From positions 15,126,222 to 15,190,221 of the forward strand of contig NC_065883.2 of assembly GCF_932274485.2 (NCBI RefSeq): 64,000 nucleotides of DNA. Reading direction: 5' to 3'. Under the pieces are notes generated by a model. It was not told the DNA's origin, searched no databases, and saw nothing but the letters and a program-made list of their open reading frames with translations. Source of the DNA: Patella vulgata (lineage: Eukaryota; Mollusca; Gastropoda; Patellidae). This document shows positions 52,501 through 61,800 of the stretch, piece after piece. Each line of letters opens with the position of its first letter. Position 1 is the first letter of the stretch. Made by a program: the position numbers and the translations under genes.

Positions 52501-55500
52501 ATGTCCATTTCTAAAAATAGTTTTTTTTTCCATTAAATACCGAACTGATATAACTCGTTTGAATTTGAATTCAAGATGACATTTTCACAAATGTATAGTT
52601 TGAGCTGTGATTAAAAATAATATTGCAAGATAAATGAAAAAAATTGGTTTTAAAAAAAAACCCCTCTTCTGGGTCGTTTAAAAGTGAAATTATTAAAGAG
52701 TTCAACAAGACATGGTGTTTTTCACAGGAAAGAAAATAATCTTAAGTAGTGTGTGGAATTTGGATGCTAATTGTGTGAGGTGAATGCCATAATGCTTTAA
52801 GATTTAGATTAAACCTTGTAGTCTGGTGTGATCATTGATTGTCATTACTAAACAAATATGTTATAAACATTATGAATATTAAGCATCGATAATAATGTAA
52901 TAAACATTATGAATATTAAGCATCAATGATATTGAATCGCTGCCTTTTATACCAAATAATATTTTTCGGAAAAAATAACAGTCCTTGATCTCTCTCCTAT
53001 TTCTTTTTACTTTTTCATACATGATTTTGGTCTTCATGCATGGTCTTCTGAGCATATGCAATGCACTGGAATTGGGTGTCTTAAACTGTGTTATCATATC
53101 AAAATATTATCGTATACAGAAATTCAAAGGGTTGATGTCTGTGTGCTTATATCTATTGTAGTGTTGGACCGATTGTGAAACAGGGACTTAACAATTAAAA
53201 AATAAAACATATCTTATTTTCAGGTCCATTATTAGAAAGTGTTGACCCATGGATACGACAGTCCAATTCCTCCTTATTAAAAACTCAAGGTGATAAAAAA
53301 GCTGAACGAAATCGTTCGAGTAGCTTTGATATAAAAAATGGCCATATATTCCTGAAAGACCTGGTTTGTTATTTATCGTTATTAGAAGCAGGTCGACCGG
53401 AAGATAAATTGGAATGTAAGTTAGGCTGGTATTTTATTGGTTATTTTGTTTAGATTTGGCACAATCAATTTGAGATTAGAATTTGTTTATATTAATTCCT
53501 GTAATTATACACAGAGAATTTATGAGGAGGACTAGTTCCTCAGCCCACCCACTGGCACCAAGGATGTAACTAGCTCAGAGCAAATGGGGGGGGGGGGCGG
53601 AAGTGTTCTCAGGGGTGCTGTAAAATTCATGAACAATGTATATCTATTTTTTTTTATAGCCGACAATTTTTTCATAGGGGGCGGGGGGCGAAACTTTTTT
53701 CAGGTGGGGCTCCCCCAACCCCTAGTTACAGATCTGACTGGCACCCAGTGGCGTATGCCTATTAAAGGATTTTATTTTGTGTAGGGGGGGGGGGAGGAAA
53801 TAGAGCAAGGTGTCATGGGCTTCCCTATCACAAACAATAAAAAAAACAAATGAAAAGTAAAATTCTCCCTCGCAGACCGGACAAAATAAAAATTATTTGT
53901 GTTAGTTGTATTGAGGCAATGTTTTGATCCATGCTACGTCACTGGTCCTATCAAAAAATTAGCTCATATGTCCCTGAAAAATTTTGATCCATGCTACGTC
54001 ACTGGTCCTACCAAAACTTCAGCTCATATGTCCCTAAAAAATGTCTCTTTAAAATTGTCATGGGTTTCGAGAGATTTGTTATTCCTACTCTTCCATACCA
54101 CATCTATCGGAACTGTGAATGCAAGTTCCCAAAAAACTTTATTTGAAATGTGATTGAGAGATACAATCTGAACGTGTGCAACCAGACAGTAGTCCAGACG
54201 GTGAATTTCCGGTTGACTTCTTACGTAATATATAAAACACAGCAAAGGGAATTTGATTGTTAAATGTGTTTCCATATATCATGTTGAGATACTTTAATGT
54301 TAATGTTGTACGAGTCAAGATAATATGGCTCAAGTCGGACATGATTGTTAATGGATGATATGTGAGGGATAAATCATGGTCAGGAGACGATGGTTGGGAG
54401 GGTAACAAATAGCTCTTGACTCAAATTGAATTGTTGTAATCCTAGATGAAAACAAAACCCTAAGGACTGAGTCACACTACTGGATTTATATCTATAGGAC
54501 AAATCCTTTCATTTGAACAGTAAAATTTGTTAATGAGTTTTATGCCTATTGATACATCTTAAATTAACCAACCCTAGCGTTAATACCGGACCCCGGTATT
54601 TGGCACATTTATGAACTCTGCCATAATACCAAACCCTGGTACCCGGCAAATTAATGCACCCTGCCATAATACCAAACCCCGGTAAAACAACCCTGGCAAC
54701 CCCGCTAAAATACCAAACCCCGCCAATACACACCGAACACCATTAAAATAACCCCGGCAACCCCGCCAAATATTAACCCCAGTAAATTCATTTACAGAAT
54801 AGTCAAATCAGTCTGAAGAGTTCAATACGAACGAAACTAGTAACATTGAATCAACTGGCATAGTTTCGATTCCCCAGTTGTACGTGACAAAGAAGTATGG
54901 TCGCTTGTTCAACCTCTTGGGTTTTCTCCGGTCCCTCCAGTTTCCTCCCACTGCTAAAGATCCCTACGTGCAAGCGAATTATTGAAAGAGAACTGAACCA
55001 TGTCCCGAAATGACCTAGTTCCTGTCGAGTGGAGTTAAACCCCATCTCTCTCTCTCTCTCTCTCTCTTAAATAAATGAAATGGGCTTTAATGTCTTACTG
55101 TTCTGCTCAGACTGGGCTAATGAAGACAAGATACATCTTCAAAGTATAGAAGTCATATTTATGTAGATTTTGCCTACAAAGTACAAACTAATAGGAACTT
55201 CTTCTAAAAATAGCTGATATCCAACTCAACAGAGAACAATAACCTAAAGGACTTATCATTTAAGACTTTTGCTAGGATTTAGTCTTAAAAGGTCAATCCA
55301 CTAGTGTGACTGAATAATTTAATCTTTCACAATTTGTCTTTCAAGCAAGTTGATTTTATTTTTGTAAATTTTAGTTATGTTTCGATTATATGATGCCGAT
55401 GGTAATGGTCTGTTAGATTCCAGTGTAAGTAAATCATACTATTTTTACTCACAAAACTAAAATCTCCTAGATATACAAAAGTTAAATGAAATATTATAGT

Positions 55501-58500
55501 TAAAGAAAGCTCAGCCATGGTAACCATAATTCTTTTTGATCGCGTAAAGCCGCTGAACGTCATACACAAAGATATGATGAATTAAAAATTTGCAACATTT
55601 GGTGTCATCTGCTGACGATCTAAACAAGGCATTGTACGCATAAATTCTTTTGATGGGCCTCTTTTTAATCCAATTGAATGCATACTGAGAAATATTTTAT
55701 TTTTGTAGTCTTAGTTAAATGTTAAATGATGAATTAAGAATACATTTTAACATGGATTTGGCCTTGCTAAATTAGGTATCCCCAACTTTATCCAACTCAA
55801 CTTGAAGAATTTTATGCAGTTCCCAAAAATCGTGTGTGTGTGAAATAGCGTTATTTAACGTCCGCTTCCATTTGAAGTGATATCGCCGACAATTATATGT
55901 TATATATAGAAAAACAATATTTACATGGTAAAAATGAAGTAGCCTATACTTGGATTATATAGTTCAAGTATGCCCTGGGTACGAATTCAGATATTCAGAA
56001 ACCGAAATCTAAATGTAAGAATTTTAAGAATAGTTCCTAGTCTGTTCAGGTATCAGGATTATTTCAAACCAAATTATTCGGAACCAGTCATAAATTTACT
56101 AGAGAAAAGCAATCAACAGACTTGACTATAAATTACAGTTTCCCATCGTATATTTTAAATAAACAATTCTAGTCCAGATACGTAACTCACAACTCTACAC
56201 TTGTGTGGAATGGACAAGAGATTTTGTTGAGAGATGATTAAATGTATAAATCTTTGTGGTTTGTTTTCTTGCAGGAATTAGATTGTATAGTAAATCAAAT
56301 GATGTCTGTAGCAGAATATCTGGGCTGGGATGTTTCTGAGCTCAAGCCAGTAAGTAGTCTGTGGTGATAATTACAAAATAGATTTATCAATAGTTTGTTA
56401 CAAACAAAATTTAACTTGTAATTTATATATACTAATTTATTGGGTATTTATATAATTATAACAAATTGAAACAAACAAAGTTTAGATTTTAGAATAGATA
56501 TACTAAAGCTTGAGATAAAAAATCTTTTTAGAATACATCTGAACTACAAGTTAATCACAATTTGAAACAAGAGTTAACTTTTTAAGATCTGATATACTAA
56601 ATTATAATTTAATTATAATTTGAATCAAAAGTTTAACTCCTCAGTTTGACATAGTAAAAAGAAACTACCTTTTAATCACAAATTTAAATTTTTTAGAATA
56701 CATCTGAACTACAATTTAATCATAATTTGAAACAATAGTTAACTATTTAAGATCTGATATTATAATAAATTATCATTTAATTATAATTTGAAACAATTAA
56801 AACAAATTAAATGTTAAATTTTCAGATATGATAAAGCAGAACTACCATTTAATCACAAACTGAGACAACAAAATTAACGTTTTTAGAATACATATACTTA
56901 AGGGGAACTACCATTTAATCATAATTTGAAACAAAAAAAGTTTTGGTTTTTAGAATAGATATACTAAAAGGGAACTACCATTTAAATCAGAGTAAATACC
57001 CCCTCCCCCCCCCCACCAAAATAAAGGGAGTAACCAATTAATCACAATTTTAATCAAACAAATTTAACTTTTATATCAGAGAAATTAAAGGGGAACTGTC
57101 GTTATATCGCAAATTGAAAATTACTAATGTGAAAAGTACAGTACTGGATTGATGACACAAAATAACTTAAGTAAAACATCAGACAAACATTAAACCAGGA
57201 CTATCTTCAGCATTATAGGCCCCTGGGTAAAGCAGTGCACTAGGGCCATACCTACACAACCACTTACAGGAATGAAAATATAAATTGTCGATAAAATTAA
57301 ACATATATTTATTGTATTAGTACTTCCAACAAAACATACATAGATTAGCATGGGGTCCCTATGCTCGTGGGGCCCTTGGGCATTATAAGCCCCCCCCCCC
57401 AAGTAAAGCAGTGCATTAGTGCCATACCTACACAACCCCTTACAGGAATAGAAATGTAAATGGTCGATAAGATTAAACATATATATTTATTGGAAACAGG
57501 AAAAGGGTACGGCAACACTCCCTTAGAGAGTAATTAAAGCTGGACAGGCTGATACATCTGTGTGGAGACTGGATCAAAAGATGATACCAGCGGGGCGGAG
57601 TAGTAAAATAAAATTAAAATTAAAGAATCCCCGCTCAACAGAATACACAACAGACTTGTAGAAGTAGAAGATGGTTTAATGGGTCGACGTTTCGGGTGCA
57701 ATACCCTTTATCAAGATTAAATTATGATGATCCTGTGGCGCCTTATATACAATAATGGTGATGACGTCACAGGATTTTAAAATTTATTTATGTACAGTAT
57801 AAAGATTGTTAAAAAAAGAAAGAAAGGATCGTTAAATTTAATCTTGATAAAGGGTATTGCACCCGAAACGTTGACCCATTAAACCATCTTCTACTTCTAC
57901 AAGTCTGTTGTGTATTCTGTTGAGCGGGGATTCTTTAATTTTAAATATATATTTATTCTATTGGTATTTCCAACAAAATCAGTGTTAAAACAGCATACAT
58001 AGATAAACATGGGGTCTCTATGCTTGTGGGGCCCTCCAACAACAGCCCAGTGAACCCATGCATTAAGATGGCCCAGCATTAAACCAAATTCCATTCAATT
58101 CCTGTAAATTTGTCTATTTCAGATTCTTCAAGATATGATGTTAGAGATAGATTATGATTCTGATGGTGTGGTGTCCATGGAAGAATGGAAGAAAGGAGGA
58201 ATGACAACAATTCCTTTATTAGTTTTATTAGGTCTTGATACAGTAAGTAGTAGACTTTATTTCAACAAATATTGAATACCTTTTCAAAACCACGAGACAA
58301 TCTATCTTTAAATTTGACACCCATTTTTAAATATGTTTTAAATAATACAAGTATGTATAGTTAAAATTTGTCAAAACACAAGTATCAGTAACACAGGGGT
58401 CGAGATATCAAGTTTAAGGTCATTATATAAAAATGGAAGCCTCCCAATATATGTGTATATATGAAACATGAGATAAACTACCTGTTTTTACAATCAAGTC

Positions 58501-58834
58501 TAACTCTTTAAAGAGACGGTAGTCCCACCGAAATACATCAGAAAAGAACTATTATTCTGATCTAGATACCAAGCTTATTATGCAATAGGAAAAGTTCAAC
58601 AGAATTCTATGTTAAGAAGGGCATTTATATACTTATTAGTCTAGGATGCTAGCACCATTTGCCATGCGGGGTTTCGAATCCCCAGTTGTACGTGACAAGG
58701 AGTAGGGTCTCCAGGTTCTCCGGTTTCCTCCCACTGCTAAAAACCCCTACGCGCAAGCAAATTATTGAAATAAAATTAAAACCATATGTTAGTCCCGAAA
58801 TGACCTAGTTTGTGTCAAGTGGATGTTAAACCCC

Positions 58835-58883
<49 letters not shown>

Positions 58884-61800
58884 CATTTGCCATATTTTTC
58901 AAAAATTATAAAGTGGTGTCAAGCAATGAGGAGTTGTCTACCTTTATGGAAAATTAAATTTCATCTCCACTTCATTTCTGTTAATAATTTATTTTATAGT
59001 TCTGTTAATTATGCAATATTTTATTTTATAGTTCTGTTAATTATACAATATTTTATTTTGAACAGAATGTACAAGACGATGGAAGTCATGTTTGGAGATT
59101 AAAACATTTTAGTCGGCCAGCGTATTGTAATTTATGCTTGAATCTGTTGGTTGGCTTGGGAAAACAGGGTCTCAGTTGTACATGTATGTAATCTTTATTT
59201 ATTTATATATACACGATATGTTGTTGAGTCAGAAATATAATTAAAAATAAGATAGATCTTATATTAAATACCGTTTGTAGGGGATTATTAATAGGGCTGC
59301 AACGATTCACAACTACCTCGATTCGGTTCGATTATCGATTTTAACCATTCGATTCGATTATTTTCAATTTGATTATCAGCTACAATGACCAGTAATTTTT
59401 TCTATATATGATCCCAAACTTTAGATTTCAAATAACCAGGTGGTCGAGAAAGTACGTCGTCTGCCATAATTTTATCCTCCAGTGTTTGCTTGACTATGGG
59501 TAATAATCGCTAAACACGAAAATATCCGAAGATAATGACCAGAATTATCAGCTAATGAGATCGTTTAGAATTTATATAACGATTACCGAAGCTATTGACC
59601 TAAATTAACATCCAATGAACATTTGGTATGTCACCAATTTTAAATAAATTAACTTTCGTCAGCATACGGAAATTGTTTTAAAGGGAGGTCACTCTGTTTT
59701 AGTTATGTTTTCGAGTGACATTCGTGTTTTGTTAAATAACGTAAATTAAAAGTTACGTAAAAACAAAAGTTTTTTTTAAATTTTAAGTGGACTTAATTGC
59801 TACAGGTCTTTCATTTTTTTTCATATGGTAAGGTGTACGTTGTTTTTATTTGAAATTTATTTTGCAATTGAACCGAATCGAAATTTGAACGTTGTAGATC
59901 GTGGATCGAACCAAGACCGCTAGTGTCGGTTATCGGTGCACAGAACTGAATCGTTGCAGCTCTAATTATTAATATGAATATATATGGTAAGACGCTGGCT
60001 CGCTAGCCTGGAGGTCAGGTGTTCGATCCCTGCATTGGCCTAGAAAGTTCATCCTGATTTTCCAGCGTGGTTTCTCCTTGTCAGGGATGTAGGGCAGGGG
60101 GCATGGCAAGGACAGCTGTCTAGTCGTTCGGATGGGACGAAAAACCGAGGTCCCGTGTACACATTGGCGTGCACGTAAAAAATCCCTTGGCAGTTGGAAT
60201 TTGATATAAGAGTAGGCCGTAGCGCCGCTGCCTGTGCAAAATTTCCCTCATAGCACACTGTATGGCATATGCCCGTCTTCTTTAGCCCAGGTTAGGAGCA
60301 GAACAGTAGGACGTTAAACCCCATTTCATTTCATGAATATGTATAGGGGGGGGGGGGGGGAGGAGCCGTGGTGGCTCAGTGTGTAAGATGTTGGCTCGCT
60401 AGCGTGGAGGTCTCAAGTTTGCTCCCGGTGATGGCCGAGAAATTTTCTCAGGATATTCTGGCGTGGTTGCGCATTGACAATTTGTCAAGTAAAATACTTT
60501 ATTTTAAAATCTGTATCATTTTAACAAGATGGCAAATAAAAATATTTCTAAAGCAATGGCTAAACCCCTAATACAGTTTTAATCAGAATATATTACTAGG
60601 CGATATTGACAATCTTGTAGGTAATTAGTAGGATCCTTAACGTTCTATTTCAATCTGATTAAAATACAAATCTATATTTCGTTTCATTTTTTTTATACTT
60701 ACGGTGGCCTCCACTACATGACGATCTGACCAGTTGTAGTCAGGGCTCATATGAGTGGCTTTTGACCCTTTGACATCAGACATTTGATTAACCAATCAGC
60801 GTTGATATTTCTAGTGGGATACCCACAGTTTCTTGCACTGCACACCAAGAACTGACCGCAACAGTCTGTTTCATTGGCTAATCCCTCACATCAACCGGAA
60901 TACAGGTTATATAACAACTTTTCCAGAGTCTGGTTTAAACAAAATTTTGAACTCTTAAAAAAACAAAACGAAATAGGATCTGTGTTTTAATCAGATTGAT
61001 ATTATCTTTTAAATATATTTGTTTCAGTTTGTAAGTATACAGTTCATGAAAGATGTGTTCATCGGGCACCAGCCTCATGTATTACAACTTATGTTAAATC
61101 TAAAAAAACAACACAGGTAATTATTTCATATTTATATAACCACACCTGGAAGCTAAACTTAAAATTATAACATAGCTTGACATACGCAGACATTAATTTC
61201 ATCTTTGATCTTACTTCTTCTGAAACATTAACCCTAGCATATAACTTGTTGAATGTACAAAGGCCAGATCAATTATGATTTTAGTTGATTCAAAGTTCAA
61301 TCCTGAATTATTGAAATTATTGTTTCTTTTGAAAGATAAAGTAGTCTCTTGGCACTTTATATTGTAAAGGTTTAAATTTGGCACACTCCTATTCTTTGCT
61401 TTTAATACAAAAATGAAATAACTAAGAATCAAATTGTTGTGGCCTACTTTAATATTTTTTGAGTTCTTGCTGTTTGAAAATATTAAAATATAAAATCTCT
61501 CTTCTTCCTATTAATTAAACGCTTGTCACTCCAAATTTTGAATGTTTGATATTCGGTACGCTACTATATTTTTTTTATACGGAAATTCTGAATAAGAATC
61601 AAATTTGTCGTGACGTAATGTACTAATTGTATAAACTTCTTCTGTCTATTGACATGTTTTTAAAAATGATATTTGAAAATTTAAAATTGTCCATTTTACT
61701 TATCTGCCTTATAAATATTTACTTTAAGAAGACTGTGGAGGTAAGCTATCATATTGAACAAAATACACATTATTTACTAATAACACACTTCATTTCAATT

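Larger units (their letters stand above)
53416..55374 (+). other. DGK intron 6
   Basis: Contains G-rich tracts at 53586 and 53783, a 65-bp duplication at 53919, a degenerate C-rich tandem stretch at 54580-54790, a SINE-B and a SINE-A 3' fragment. Two segments near 53550 and 53725 (GATGTAACTAG and CTAGTTACAGATC) are inverted relative to each other and may mark a small foldback insertion. Confidence 0.7.

Noticed and set aside
57897-58094. ORFs at 57190-58094 on the minus strand sharing [10 protein letters not shown]
   Set aside because: They follow the tandem duplication and the inserted element, not a gene.
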